The position numbers and the translations under genes are program-made. From CAWCPR01 sp963797475 (GTDB lineage Bacteria; Chloroflexota; Anaerolineae; Anaerolineales; UBA4823): a DNA stretch of 64,000 nt. Each line of letters starts with the position of its first letter. The first letter of the stretch is position 1. Shown one piece after another: positions 16,815-26,622 of the stretch. Below the pieces are notes generated by a model. That model saw only the letters and a list, made by a program, of their open reading frames with translations. It searched no databases and was not told the origin of the DNA. The stretch is from NCBI GenBank assembly GCA_963797475.1, contig CAWCPR010000003.1, forward strand, positions 1,240,001 through 1,304,000. The letters run 5' to 3'.

Positions 16815-18473
16815 ATGGACAAATGCCGGAAAACCTGTAAAGGGCAGATGCGATCTTCGCAGTGCGACCTGAAGCCGGGCGCAGGCTTTACCGTCCAGGC
16901 GGCCAGCAGCGCAAAGCCCGTTGTTTCTTCTCCCACGCTCGCCCTGGGGCGCTGCCTGTGCGCCTTGATGCTTTTGGCGGTCGCACTCCTCAGCGCCTGC
17001 GCCCCGGCCGCGACCAGCGCTCCCCAAACCCAGGGCCCGGATGCGGTTTATACAGCCGCCGCGCAAACGGTCGTAGCCCAAATCACCCAATCCACTGGCG
17101 CCACGGCTGTGGCCCAGCTAACCCAATCGGCTGGCGCGACCGCGGTCGCTCAATTGACCCAGATCGCCTCAGCGCCAACGGCCACTCCCATACCGGCTCC
17201 GCCGACCCCCCTGCCGCCTGCGACGCCAACGGAAACGCAGGTCGCCCTGCCCTGCGACGCGGCCCAGTTTTTAGGGGATGTTACGGTTAGCAATGGGAGC
17301 CTGTTTCCGCCTGGGGCCGCATTCGTCAAGACCTGGCGCATCCAAAACACGGGATCTTGCTCGTGGACGCCGGCCTATAGCCTTGTGTTTGCCGGTGGGG
17401 ACATTTTAGACAAGGTTACCGAGGTCCCCTTTCCACAAAATGTGGACCCGGGGCAGTATCTGGACCTTTCGCTGAGTCTGGTCGCCCCAAGAGACCCAGG
17501 CGTTTACACCGGGCAATGGCTGCTGCGCAAACCCAGCGGAGGGATTTTTGGGGTTGGCCCCAACGGTCAAGATCCGCTCGTGGTGCGCATCGGGGTCGCT
17601 TCCCTGCCAGAAAACCCGAACGCCGCCTACGATTTCGCCGCCAATTATTGCATGGCAGATTGGTTGAGCGGGCGCGGCGCGTTGGACTGCCCCGGGGTGG
17701 CGGAGGATCCTGCAGGCTTCGTCCAACTGCTCACTCAGCCAAGCCTGGAGTCGGGCGCGAGCGACCAATTTGCTTTGTGGACCCGGCCGAATGAGGATAG
17801 CTCGGGGTGGATCAGCGGCCTTTACCCGGCCTACCGCGTCCGGAGCGGCGACCATTTTCGGGCCGAGATTGGCTGCTTAAGCGCCAGCCAGGGCTGCAAT
17901 CTGAACTTTGACCTGGAGTACCAGACCAATTCAGGCGCACGCGTAAGCCTGGGAGCCTGGGACGAATCCTATGACGGCTTGACAACCTCGCTCAACATCG
18001 ACCTGGCTGACCTGGCTGGCAGAACCGTACAGTTTATCTTGAGCGTCAACGACCAGGGGCGGCCCAGCAGCGCCAACGGGTTCTGGCTGGGGCCGCGCAT
18101 TCAAAATGTCTTCCCGAGCACCGAGCTGGCGCTCATCTGGAACCGTTCACCAAACGACGAAAGCTATTGTGACGAGCTGCGGGTTTACCTGACCGGTGAA
18201 GAGAACGGCAGCGCCCGGGCGATCGACTGCGCTGGCCCGCGCCGCCCGTTGGGCGAATCGACCTTAACCCCGGATGAGCTTGACCAGGTGTTGGAGTGGG
18301 TGAGAACTTTGAAATCATTCGATGGGCAGGTCTACCAGGGGAGCGATATCCGGGCGGTGAACGCTTATATCGATTTCACCGGGAAAGGCGCCGGCGTGGC
18401 ACGCGATACTGAAATTCGGGCTATCAACAGCCTGGCGGAGCAAATCTTCAACCGGATTGTTGGGGGAGGTTAA
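16815..18473 (+). CDS. Lipoprotein with NBR1-type Ig-like domain
   Basis: This is a surface lipoprotein of unknown function. A hydrophobic segment ends in the lipobox LLSAC (Cys62 from ATG 16815). Because the N-region would be unusually long, an internal ATG at 16848 with AAAGGG upstream may be the real start. After the lipid anchor comes a three-fold degenerate repeat (AVAQLTQSAGAT-like) and a Pro/Thr linker. An Ig-like domain resembling that of NBR1 follows (VSNGSLFPPGAAFVKTWRIQ, NTGSCSWTP, then GVYTGQWLLR). The last 300 residues form an unassigned Cys-containing domain. The 3' end overlaps the converging M48 gene by 26 bp. Confidence 0.8.
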   Translation: MDKCRKTCKGQMRSSQCDLKPGAGFTVQAASSAKPVVSSPTLALGRCLCALMLLAVALLSACAPAATSAPQTQGPDAVYTAAAQTVVAQITQSTGATAVAQLTQSAGATAVAQLTQIASAPTATPIPAPPTPLPPATPTETQVALPCDAAQFLGDVTVSNGSLFPPGAAFVKTWRIQNTGSCSWTPAYSLVFAGGDILDKVTEVPFPQNVDPGQYLDLSLSLVAPRDPGVYTGQWLLRKPSGGIFGVGPNGQDPLVVRIGVASLPENPNAAYDFAANYCMADWLSGRGALDCPGVAEDPAGFVQLLTQPSLESGASDQFALWTRPNEDSSGWISGLYPAYRVRSGDHFRAEIGCLSASQGCNLNFDLEYQTNSGARVSLGAWDESYDGLTTSLNIDLADLAGRTVQFILSVNDQGRPSSANGFWLGPRIQNVFPSTELALIWNRSPNDESYCDELRVYLTGEENGSARAIDCAGPRRPLGESTLTPDELDQVLEWVRTLKSFDGQVYQGSDIRAVNAYIDFTGKGAGVARDTEIRAINSLAEQIFNRIVGGG

Positions 18474-19266
18474 ATGAACGGAACCGGGGCGAGGCGCTAA
18501 AGCGCCGGATTTCGTTGATGCGCCGGATGAGCATCGGGTGATTCCCCAGGGCCTCATTCAGGCTTCCCATGATCGTATCGTCCTGGGCGTCAATGCGCTG
18601 GTATGCCATTTCCAGGCCGGCGGGCGAATTCCCCAGCGGCCCTGCCACCAGCTTGATCAGGGCCGAGATAGCCTTTTCGGGCTTCCCGCAGGCCAGCAGA
18701 CCGGCCCTGTCTGCAGAAAGCTCGCAGGCGCGGTTCCACCATAAAAAAGCCAGGGTCAGCACAGCCGAGGCGCTCGAGGTTGCCGGGATTCCCGCCAGGC
18801 CGCCCACCAGCGAATTGAGGCGGGTATGCCCCAGGGCGACATGCCCCATTTCGTGCCCGATAATGAAGCGCAGCTCGTCTTCATCCATGACTTTCAGCAG
18901 CGCGGAGTACAGCACGATGACTTTGGGTGTGTCGAGCCCAAAGGCGTAAGCGTTGAGCTCCCGGCTGCGGGCGACGAAGACCTCGATTTCTCCGGGGTTG
19001 ATGCGCCTGGCGGCCTGGCGCACGACTTCCGCCAGATTGGGGGTGTTCTTTTCATTCACGGGGTAGGCCGAGCGCAGCAAGGATTGGTGGTGCGAGCGGC
19101 TGGAGAAAAAGACCAGCGCCACGGCCGCGGCGATAAAGATCACGCTGGCGCAAAAGGTCGCCGTAGCAGTGATGACGACCACCGCCGCGACCAGCAGTAG
19201 AGTCAGCGACAGGATCAGGTTCTCGTTTTCATAACGATAAGCGCTGGGCCGGTAGGGAGGCTGCAT
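18448..19266 (-). CDS. M48-family membrane zinc metallopeptidase (HtpX-like)
   Basis: This is predicted to be a membrane-bound zinc protease of the HtpX/Ste24 group, usually linked to membrane-protein quality control. The 272-residue protein has two hydrophobic segments at about residues 17-56. The zinc motif is H138-E139-x-x-H142 (IIGHEMGHVALGH) and a downstream CELSADRAG supplies the third ligand, Glu182. ELNAYAFG at about 103-110 is typical of M48. It lies 21 bp downstream of the NfeD-type gene on the same strand, so the two may be co-transcribed as an envelope proteolysis pair. Confidence 0.9.
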   Translation of the reverse strand: MQPPYRPSAYRYENENLILSLTLLLVAAVVVITATATFCASVIFIAAAVALVFFSSRSHHQSLLRSAYPVNEKNTPNLAEVVRQAARRINPGEIEVFVARSRELNAYAFGLDTPKVIVLYSALLKVMDEDELRFIIGHEMGHVALGHTRLNSLVGGLAGIPATSSASAVLTLAFLWWNRACELSADRAGLLACGKPEKAISALIKLVAGPLGNSPAGLEMAYQRIDAQDDTIMGSLNEALGNHPMLIRRINEIRRFSASPRFRSFNLPQQSG

Positions 19267-19287
19267 GGAACTTAGGGGCTCGGGATT

Positions 19288-20622
19288 CTAGCTGCCAATA
19301 TCCTGCACCAGCAGCTTTAACCCCTCCACCCCCACAACCCGGACACGCGTGCCGGTCGGCAAAGTGGCGCTCTCGTCCACGGATTGGGCCGTCCATAACT
19401 CACCTCCCAACTGGACGTGGCCGCGCGGGCTCAAGTCCGCCGTCACGGTGCCGATGCGCCCGATCAGGGTTTGCTGCCCGGTGCGCAAAGGCGTCTTTTG
19501 GGCTCGCAAAGCGAAAAGCAGGATGCCAAAAAACAAGGCCCCGGTCATCGCCGAGCTGGCGATCGCCAGCGGCACCGAAACGCGCTCCACTGTGGGCACA
19601 TTGGGCGAATTAAAAAGGACCAGCCCGCCCACGGTGAGCGAGGCAATCCCGGCGACGGTCAGCGCGCCGTGGGTTGGCGCCTTGATATCCAGGATGAAAA
19701 GGATGAAGGCCAGGACCAGGAAGATGACCCCGAACCAGTTGACCGGTAAGATATCCAGCCCATACGTCGCCAGCGCCAGGCAGACCACGCCGATGAAACC
19801 CGCCACCCAGCCGCCTGGGCTGGAAATTTCAATCAGGATCGCCACCACACCGACGTTGATCAACAGCAGGACGATGTTGGGATCGGTGAGAGTCGCTAAA
19901 AGCTGCTCGATGAACGTCGGGGACAGCTCCGATACATCGGCAAAGGCGGTGTGCAGGGTGGTTTGCTGCGTCCCAACCGTTACTTGAAAGCCGTCCAATT
20001 GGCGCAGCAGGTCGGTCACGTCGCTGGCGATGAAATCCACCAGCCCGGCATCCAGGGCTTCACTGGCCGAGACCGCCTTGGCGTTTTGGATCATGTCTTG
20101 CGCCAGGGCGACCGCCTGGGCGCCGCGCGATTGGGTCAGCGAGCGGGCAGTGGCGGTCAGAATCTCTTTTTGCTTCAATTCCTCTGTGGTTGTCAGGTCC
20201 TCCCCACTCGGGCCCACCGGGCTGGCTGCGCCGATGGCGGATCCGGGCGCCATAGCGGCCGCGTGGCCGGCCATGGTGATCAACGATCCGGCGCTGCCGG
20301 CCATGGCTCCATCGGGAGACACGTAAACTACGACCGGAACGCTGCTGGCGCGGATATCCTGCACCATGCGGTTCATCAGGTCGATACTGCCGCCAGGCGT
20401 ATTCAGCTTGAGGATCAGGACGACCGCCTGGCGCTGCTCGGCAGTGCGAATGCCGCGCTCCAGGTAGCCGGCCATTGCCGGGGTGAGCGGCCCGTCGGCG
20501 GTCAGCACCAGCACCTGCGAGGCGCTGGACTGTGCGGCTCGAGCGGGGTGAAAGGCAGCGGCGAACAGGACACACAAAAGAAGAGCGATAACTCGAAACA
20601 GGCTTCCCAGGCGCTTGAACAT
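19288..20622 (-). CDS. NfeD/ClpP-class membrane serine protease
   Basis: This is a membrane protease of the NfeD (1510-N) family, often paired genetically with a stomatin-like partner; no stomatin gene is seen here. From ATG 20622 (GGAG upstream) the protein is 444 residues. It has a signal peptide, then a ClpP-like domain with NTPGGSIDLMNRMVQ and the nucleophile region AMAGSAGSLITMAG (probable Ser110), with a candidate Lys150/152 partner in EELKQKEI. Four or so membrane helices span about residues 225-360. A C-terminal OB-fold NfeD domain (LIGRIGTVTADLSPRGHVQL) completes it. The frame is open to 20652, but the RBS favours 20622. Confidence 0.9.
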   Translation of the reverse strand: MFKRLGSLFRVIALLLCVLFAAAFHPARAAQSSASQVLVLTADGPLTPAMAGYLERGIRTAEQRQAVVLILKLNTPGGSIDLMNRMVQDIRASSVPVVVYVSPDGAMAGSAGSLITMAGHAAAMAPGSAIGAASPVGPSGEDLTTTEELKQKEILTATARSLTQSRGAQAVALAQDMIQNAKAVSASEALDAGLVDFIASDVTDLLRQLDGFQVTVGTQQTTLHTAFADVSELSPTFIEQLLATLTDPNIVLLLINVGVVAILIEISSPGGWVAGFIGVVCLALATYGLDILPVNWFGVIFLVLAFILFILDIKAPTHGALTVAGIASLTVGGLVLFNSPNVPTVERVSVPLAIASSAMTGALFFGILLFALRAQKTPLRTGQQTLIGRIGTVTADLSPRGHVQLGGELWTAQSVDESATLPTGTRVRVVGVEGLKLLVQDIGS

Positions 20623-20766
20623 AGGAGCACTCCAGGTGATTAGCGAATTCAACGCCTTAATTATAGCCGTTTTCCGCCTGTTGAATATTACAGGGTGCGG
20701 CGACCCGTCCAGTGGGCGCTTTCGATCCCCGAATTCTTAGAATTTCTTATAACCCCAGAAATTCTA

Positions 20767-20795
20767 TTGACAGGTCCCCTGGATTATTATAAGAT
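20767..20795 (+). promoter_or_regulatory. Candidate strong promoter upstream of a long leader
   Basis: A consensus TTGACA (20767-20772) and TAAGAT (20790-20795) are separated by exactly 17 bp. The predicted start near 20802 coincides with the first hairpin and gives a 5' leader of almost 500 nt before ATG 21301. Confidence 0.55.
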
Positions 20796-20800
20796 CGATT

Positions 20801-21300
20801 CGCACCTTCTCTGATGTGTCGGGGCGCTGTTGAAGCATGGAGAAGGCGGTGCGATTCATTACTTCTCGGGTCTCGGGGAACACCCCCTGATTATTAGAAG
20901 ATTCAACGGTTCTCTTTCAAAGGAAGCTTTGATCCAAGATACGGCCTTTCCATACCAGGGCGGGCGCCTGCAATCCGGGTTTCGTTAACCCGCTGTAGGC
21001 CTGCTCTGCTTCTTTATTTTTAAGGGTGAGCGTGTTGGGCGCGATTTGGCGCTAAGCGAAGGTTAGCCAGCCACGCAACACGATTTCAGATATACATCAA
21101 AAGAGCGTTGGGCGCTTTTGGCGCACCACGCGTAAGGATAAATAGAGATACATCATATGAGGAGGTGATGCTTTCAGAGAGCGCTGCGCTTTTCCCCGCT
21201 GGCTTGGGTAAAACCGGATCGAGCGGCCTCTAGAGCAGGCCTTTAGGGCCGGAAGGCCGCCAGGTATTCATCAATTCAAACATGAAAAGGAAACAAGCAG
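20801..21300 (+). promoter_or_regulatory. Long structured 5' leader (no gene)
   Basis: There is no supported protein gene between 20623 and 21300 apart from a 21-codon ORF. The stretch holds three strong hairpins. The first pairs CGCACC-TTCTC (20801-20811) with GAGAA-GGC-GGTGCG (20840-20853). The second pairs GCCTGCA (20966-20972) with TGTAGGC (20994-21000) around an inner CGGGTT/AACCCG stem (20976-20981 with 20987-20992). The third pairs GCGGCCT (21223-21229) with AGGCCGC (21254-21260) around a nested GGCC/GGCC stem. I could not match it to a known riboswitch class. Confidence 0.45.
21168..21233 (+). CDS. Possible 21-residue leader peptide
   Basis: ATG 21168 opens 21 codons ending at TAG 21231-21233. 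The bases AGGAGGTGAT just before and over the start match the complement of the 16S 3' end almost completely, but the spacing to this ATG is only two bases, which is short. The stop codon lies inside the third leader hairpin, so translation could alter its folding. Highly tentative. Confidence 0.2.
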   Translation: MLSESAALFPAGLGKTGSSGL

Positions 21301-24300
21301 ATGGCAAAACGAAGAGACCTTACCCGTTTTTTTGGGATATTCCTGGTTATCGCGCTGGTGGTGAGCCTGGCGCCGGTGCGCAGCCCGACGGTTCAAGCCG
21401 CCGGGCCAACCAGTGTATTCGTTAACGAAATCCATTATGACAATACAGGCACAGATGAAGGCGAAGCGATTGAAATCGCCGGTCCGGCTGGCACGGATTT
21501 GAACGGATGGAGCCTGGTGCTTTACAATGGGGCAAACGGTGCTGTTTATGGCACGACAGTTTAACAGGCGTCATCCCAGATCAAGGTAATGGCTATGGAA
21601 CCTCGCTCGTCAGTTACCCGAGCAACGGCATCCAGAACGGCTCTCCGGACGGGATGGCTCTCGTGCATGCTGGCAGCGTCGTAATCCAGTTCCTTAGCTA
21701 CGAGGCACTTTCGCCGCCGTCGGTGGGCCTGCCGACGGGCTGACCAGCATGGACATTGGGGTACCGGAAAATGGGTCTGGCCGCAATAGGTGAATCTTTG
21801 CAGCTCAGCGGAACCGGAACCACTTACGAAGATTTCACATGGAGCACCTCATCGCCGAATACATTCGGGGCGGTGAACACGGGCCAGGCGTTCGGCGCTG
21901 CAGCTAGCGTGGTTTTCATCAACGAAATCCACTACGACAATGTCGGCACAGATGCAGGCGAGGCGATCGAGGTCGCCGGCACGGCCGGCACGGACCTGAC
22001 CGGCTGGAGCCTGGTGCTGTACAACGGTTCAGGCGCTGCGTCCTATGACAGCGACAGCTTTGATCGGCGTCATCCCGGATCAAGATAACGGCTATGGGAC
22101 CCTGTCTTTCAGCTATCCTAGCAACGGCCTGCAGAACGGGTCGCCAGACGGGGTGGCCCTGGTGGACGCCAGCAGTCCGTGGTCCAATTCCTCAGCTATG
22201 AAGGCGTTTTCACCGCAGTAGGCGGGCCTGCCGACGGGCTGACCAGCACGGATATCGGCGTGGCTGAAGATGGAAATACCCTTGTCGGAGATTCATTACA
22301 GCTCACTGGCACAGGCTTAACTTACGACCAGTTTACCTGGAGCGGCCCAACAGCGAGTACGTTTGGGGTCGTGAATACAGGCCAGACGTTCGGCGTTGTA
22401 ACAAACGAGCCGGTGCTGGCAGATTGTGGGTCGAATATAACCGTCGCTTATGGTTTTGGCGGCTCGACCCAGGTAACTGCTAGTGATGTATTACGGTGAC
22501 GCACTCGCCATCACTGGCGATAAATCCCGTCCCCTCAGCCGGCGCAATCAACTTAGCGATCTGGTTCCGGCGGACAGTGTGGGCGCTATGGCTAGCGCCA
22601 ATGTGACGGTAGACGCCAGCGTTCCGCCCGGCAGTAAGCATGGCAGTTGAGCACCAACGACGCCCAGGCCCGACTCCGGGAATGGCACCGTTCAGCCTGA
22701 CGGTTAATGTTCAGGAAGTCCTGCCCATCGGCGCCGTCCAGGGCACGGTGAGCGACAGCGATGACGGCTTCACCATCGATTCGCCCTACGTGGGCCAGAC
22801 GGTGATCGTCCAGGGCGTGATCTACGAGAAGGTGATCGCACGCACCAGCAGCGGCGGTTCCACCTACGGCTTCTTCATCCAGAACACCGCCGCCACCGCC
22901 GACAGCGACCCGAACAGCTCGGATGGCATCTTCGTCTTTATGAGCGGCTTCACCGATCTGGTCAACGGCTATGTGCCCCAGGTGGGAGATGAGATCGTGC
23001 TGCAAGGCCGGGTCAGCGAGTTCTTCGACCTGACCGAGCTTTCCAGCGCCCGCGAGCTATCCATCGTGCGCACAGGGGTCGACCTGGACGCCGAGCTGCC
23101 CGCTTTCGTAACCAACCCGCCGGACGACCTGGCGGACGCCTACCGCTACTGGGAGCGCCGCGAGGGTATGCGCGCCCAGGTGCCGGCCGGCAGCGTAGTG
23201 CTCAACGGGCGCAACGTCTTCGCCAGCACCTTGGACGGCGAGGTGTGGGTGGCTAACCCGGACAGCACGATCGCCCAACGCGCCGATCCGTACACCCGGC
23301 GTTCCTTCCGCGACCCGCACCCGCTGGACGACATCCCCGCCCAGGTTTTCGATAACGGCAACGGCTATCGCATCCTGATGGGCAGCATCGGGATCAAAGC
23401 CGCCGCAAACGACAATTCCGTCCTGATCGCGCCGGCGCGCACCTTCGACACGCTCAGCAACGCCCCCACCGGCGGCGTGTACTTCTCCTTCGGCAAGTAC
23501 TCGGTGCAGGTCGATGAGCAGATCCAACTGGCCGATGGCGTGGACCCGTCGCTGAATAACCCGCCGCAGGCCTTCGATCGCCAGGAAGGCTACAGCATCG
23601 CCACCTTCAACATGGAGAACCTGTACGACTACCGCGACGATCCCTTCGACGGCTGCGACTTCACCGGGAACAGCGGCTGCCCGGGCGTCTCTCCGCCTTT
23701 TGATTACGTCCCAGCCAGCGACGAAGCGTACCAGGCTCGCCTGCACGATATCGCCCAGCAGATCATCGGCAACCTTCACAGCCCGGACGTGATCATGGCC
23801 CAGGAGGCCGAAGACCAGGACATTTGCACTGTCGCCAACCAGGTTCTTTCCTGCGGCGGCACGAACAATGCGGACGGCAAACCGGACACGCTCCAGGAGC
23901 TGGCAACCGTGGTCTACAGCCTGGGCGGCCCGCTGTACGACAGCGGCCTATGACCGGGATGGGGCGGACGACCGCGGCATCGTCTCCGGCTTTCTGTTCC
24001 GCAGCGACCGCGTCCAATTGCTGCCGGCCCAGGCGGGCGACCCGGTCTTGGGCAGCAGCCCGCAGGTGAGCTACCGCTCGGACGCCCTGCCTTACAACGC
24101 CGACGTACAAAATCCCAAGGCGCTCAACGCCGTGCTTCCGGCAGACGTGGACACTCAGCACGGGCGTGGACGGAGTGAACGTCTTCACCCGCGCCCCGCA
24201 AGTCGGCCTGTTCCGCTTCTGGCGGGATGGCATCGGCTGAAGCGTGTTCACCGATCTTTACCTGGTCGACAACCACTTCAGCAGCACCCCGGACGCCCGT

Positions 24301-25071
24301 GTCGGGCAGCGCACCGAGCAGGCTGCCTACGACGCCGCTATCGTCGCAGCGCTTCAAGCCGCCGATCCGAATGTGCGCATCACGGTGGGCGGCGACTTGA
24401 ACGTCTACCCGCGCCCGGATGACGCCTTCAGCCCCGGCAGCCCGCTCTTCCCCAGCGACCAGCTTCACGCTTTGTACGACCAGGGGCTGACCAACCTGTT
24501 CGACGTGCTGGCAGCCGACGTGCCCGCCAGCGCTTACAGCTACGTATTCCAGGGCCAGGCCCAGACGCTGGACCAGATGTTCGTCACCCCGTCCAGCCTG
24601 GACGAGCTCGTGAAGATGCGCGCCGCCCATATCAACAGCGATTGGCCCAACGACTACGAGGGCGACGGGCCGCGCGGCACCAGCGACCACGATCCGCAGG
24701 TCGCCCAGTACTCGCTGCTGCCCAGCCTGGACCGCCTGGAGGACCTGGTGAAGTACTACGACGCCCAGGGCGCCATCAAGAAGAATGCCGTGACGAAGCT
24801 CCTGCTGCAATCCCTGGAGCAGGCCCGCTTCTATCTAGACCGCGGCCAGATCATCGCCTACCGGGTGCAACTGCGCGTCTTTATCGTCCTGGTCCGGGCT
24901 TTCAGCCCGCAGTTCATCAGCCGCCCGGCTGCGAACGCTTTGATCCAGGAGACCCAGCTTTTGCTGGACCAGCCCGCCTTCAGGTCATTCTCGGGCTCCA
25001 CGCTCGAAATGACGACTTCGGCAGGCACCCTGTACCTGCCGTTGATCCGCCGCTTAGCGGCTGCGGCTTGA
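21301..25071 (+). CDS. Secreted lamin-tail / endonuclease-exonuclease-phosphatase protein (frameshifted)
   Basis: This is one secreted multidomain protein of about 1250 residues, broken by at least six one-base shifts. Open segments are 21301-21564, 21507-21743, 21756-22088, 22179-22499, 22640-23953, 23868-24422 and 24244-25071. A signal peptide (FFGIFLVIALVVSLAP) precedes two lamin-tail-like repeats (VFVNEIHYDNTGTDEGEAIE and a near-copy about 500 bp later). An OB-like region follows, then an EEP phosphohydrolase domain with ATFNMENLYD, MAQEAED, GGDLNVYPRPDDA and SDHDPQ, the expected metal and catalytic positions. It may be an extracellular nuclease, by analogy with ExeM-like proteins. The C-terminus ends in a YLPL-type motif. 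AAAAGG lies about ten bases before ATG 21301. Confidence 0.8.
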
Positions 25072-25081
25072 ACGGATGCAT

Positions 25082-25117
25082 ACTGGCGGCGGAGCAAATT
25101 GCTCCGCCGCCAGTTTC
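25082..25117 (+). terminator. Strong rho-independent-type terminator
   Basis: ACTGGCGGCGGAGCAA (25082-25097) and its exact reverse complement (25099-25114) form a 16-bp GC-rich arm, followed by TTTCTTG. It lies 11 bp after the stop of the lamin-tail/EEP gene and probably ends that transcript before the tRNA gene. Confidence 0.8.
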
Positions 25118-25216
25118 TTGTGAGCTTTTTGCTCGGGTCATGGGGATTGGGCTGCTGCCAACGCCGCCTTGACCGCAAGCAGCGCTCAAGGTAAAATCGA
25201 GGCGCTTAAAGCAACA

Positions 25217-25288
25217 GCGGGAGTCGCCAAGTGGTAAGGCATCAGCCTTCCAAGCTGACATTCGCGGGTTCGAGTCCCGTCTCCCGCT
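25217..25288 (+). tRNA. tRNA-Gly (anticodon TCC)
   Basis: The cloverleaf is complete. The acceptor stem is GCGGGAG (25217-25223) with CTCCCGC (25281-25287), the D stem GCC/GGC, and the anticodon stem TCAGC/GCTGA around loop CTTCCAA with anticodon TCC. The T arm is GCGGG-TTCGAGT-CCCGT, and the discriminator is T. CCA is not encoded. Two tyrosine recombinases start 205 bp downstream, so the 3' end of this gene is a likely integration site. Confidence 0.96.
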
Positions 25289-25294
25289 CTATCG

Positions 25295-25349
25295 CCCCCA
25301 TATCTGGGAAATAACCCCGCCACAACGGGTTTGTTTCCAGATGTGGGGG
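25295..25349. repeat. Long inverted repeat next to tRNA-Gly
   Basis: CCCCCATATCTGGGAA (from 25295) pairs with TTTCCAGATGTGGGGG (to 25349), and a second AACCC/GGGTT stem is nested inside. It starts seven bases after the tRNA. It could terminate the tRNA transcript, but there is no T-run. It could also be a recombinase arm or core binding site at the edge of the integrated element. Confidence 0.6.
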
Positions 25350-25492
25350 TTGCGTTTAAGGCCCTTTTTGAGAAAAAGCGGCAAAATGAGTATCAGCCTC
25401 TTTTAATCACATTTTTTCCTTACCTTCCCCTCCAACAGAATAGCGGTTCGTCGCAGTCCAAATGGCAAATTCCATATACCAGGAGGATTACG

Positions 25493-26459
25493 ATGGATAT
25501 TCAACAGTCTTTTGAGCGGTTCATCAAAGACCGGCGGGCATTGCAGGTCACCCCGAACCATATTAAGCAGCTTCAGAGCAAATTCAAGACGCTGGGGCGA
25601 TTTTTGGAATCGAGGGGCGTCACAACCACCGATGAGCTGAATTCCGAAATCCTGGCGGACTTCATGCTGCGATACATACAGCCAGAAGATGGCCGGAAAT
25701 ATTCAGATTGGTATATCCGGGGAATTGCCAATACGATCCGGGCGTATATCCGCTTCCTGCTTGAAATGAGAATCATTCCCGAGGGAATTCCATTTTCGAT
25801 GCCCAGGTTTCACCGCCCGCAGCCCATTTTGATCGAAGCCGACCGGATGCAGCAAATCATCGACGTTTGCGACAATTTGAAACTGAAAATCATGATGGCG
25901 TTTTTCTTCGACTCCGAGACTCAGGCGCACCGAGGTTTGTTCTCTGGTCTGGAGCGATGTTTCATTCGAAAAAGGAACCGTGTTGGTCCAGCATGGCAAA
26001 GGCGATAAATTCCGATATGTTCCTCTCGGAAAAACCATCATCCGCCTGCTGGCGCGTTACAGGGCGGAGATTGAAGCGGAGACCGGATTTGAACCCCTGC
26101 CTGCAGATCCTCTGTTTCCCACATCCAGGGGAACCCCTTATTCGATCCACGGCATGAACACACTGTTCGCCAGATTATCCGAAAAAGTTGGGTTCCACGT
26201 TACCGCGCATGCACTTCGTAGGGGCTATGCCAAGACCGCCCGAAAGCTCGGACGGGATTGGGAGGATATCCAGCAGAGCATGGGACATTCCTCGATTGAT
26301 CAAACCCGTCAATACGTTGGGTTTCTCAACCAGGACGATGTTCAGAAAGCTCGGCCGACATCACCGGTTGACCGCACGCTGCGGATTACCTCTGCGTCAA
26401 TCAATAAACCAAAAACCAGGCGAACTAAAAAGGGAGAGGTGAAAAAAGCAAAGAAGTAG
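25493..26459 (+). CDS. Tyrosine recombinase/integrase 1 (one frameshift)
   Basis: This is an XerC/phage-integrase-type site-specific recombinase. ATG 25493 follows AGGAGG (25481-25486) at ideal spacing. An N-terminal SAM-like core-binding domain (about residues 1-110) leads into the catalytic domain. The segments are 25493-26008 and about 25915-26459. Removing one A at about 25917 restores DSGLRRTEVCSLVWSDV. With that repair the catalytic set is complete: Arg in LRRTEV, HxxR in HALRRG, His in MGHSS, and the nucleophile Tyr in TRQYVGF. A Lys/Arg-rich tail ends the protein of about 321 residues. It is the first gene after tRNA-Gly. Confidence 0.85.
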
Positions 26460-26622
26460 GCAACATTTCCGGTTTTTTGCCAGACTTTCTTACATCATCG
26501 TCCATCTGTATGAAATCACACTTTTCTGTGGTGAAGACATGGGCAGAATATGCGGTTAAAATCCGGATTCGGTGTTCTGGGCGCTATATCGAAATAGACC
26601 AAACAAAAAGGAGAACTATTTC

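Noticed and set aside
20801..21300. c-di-GMP or other known riboswitch in the leader
   Set aside because: GC-rich stems are present, but the conserved GEMM-type core could not be found by eye.
22592..23779. Long minus-strand ORFs (22592-23005, 23057-23779) inside the lamin-tail/EEP gene
   Set aside because: They are high-GC shadows opposite a motif-bearing frame, and contain no recognisable domain.
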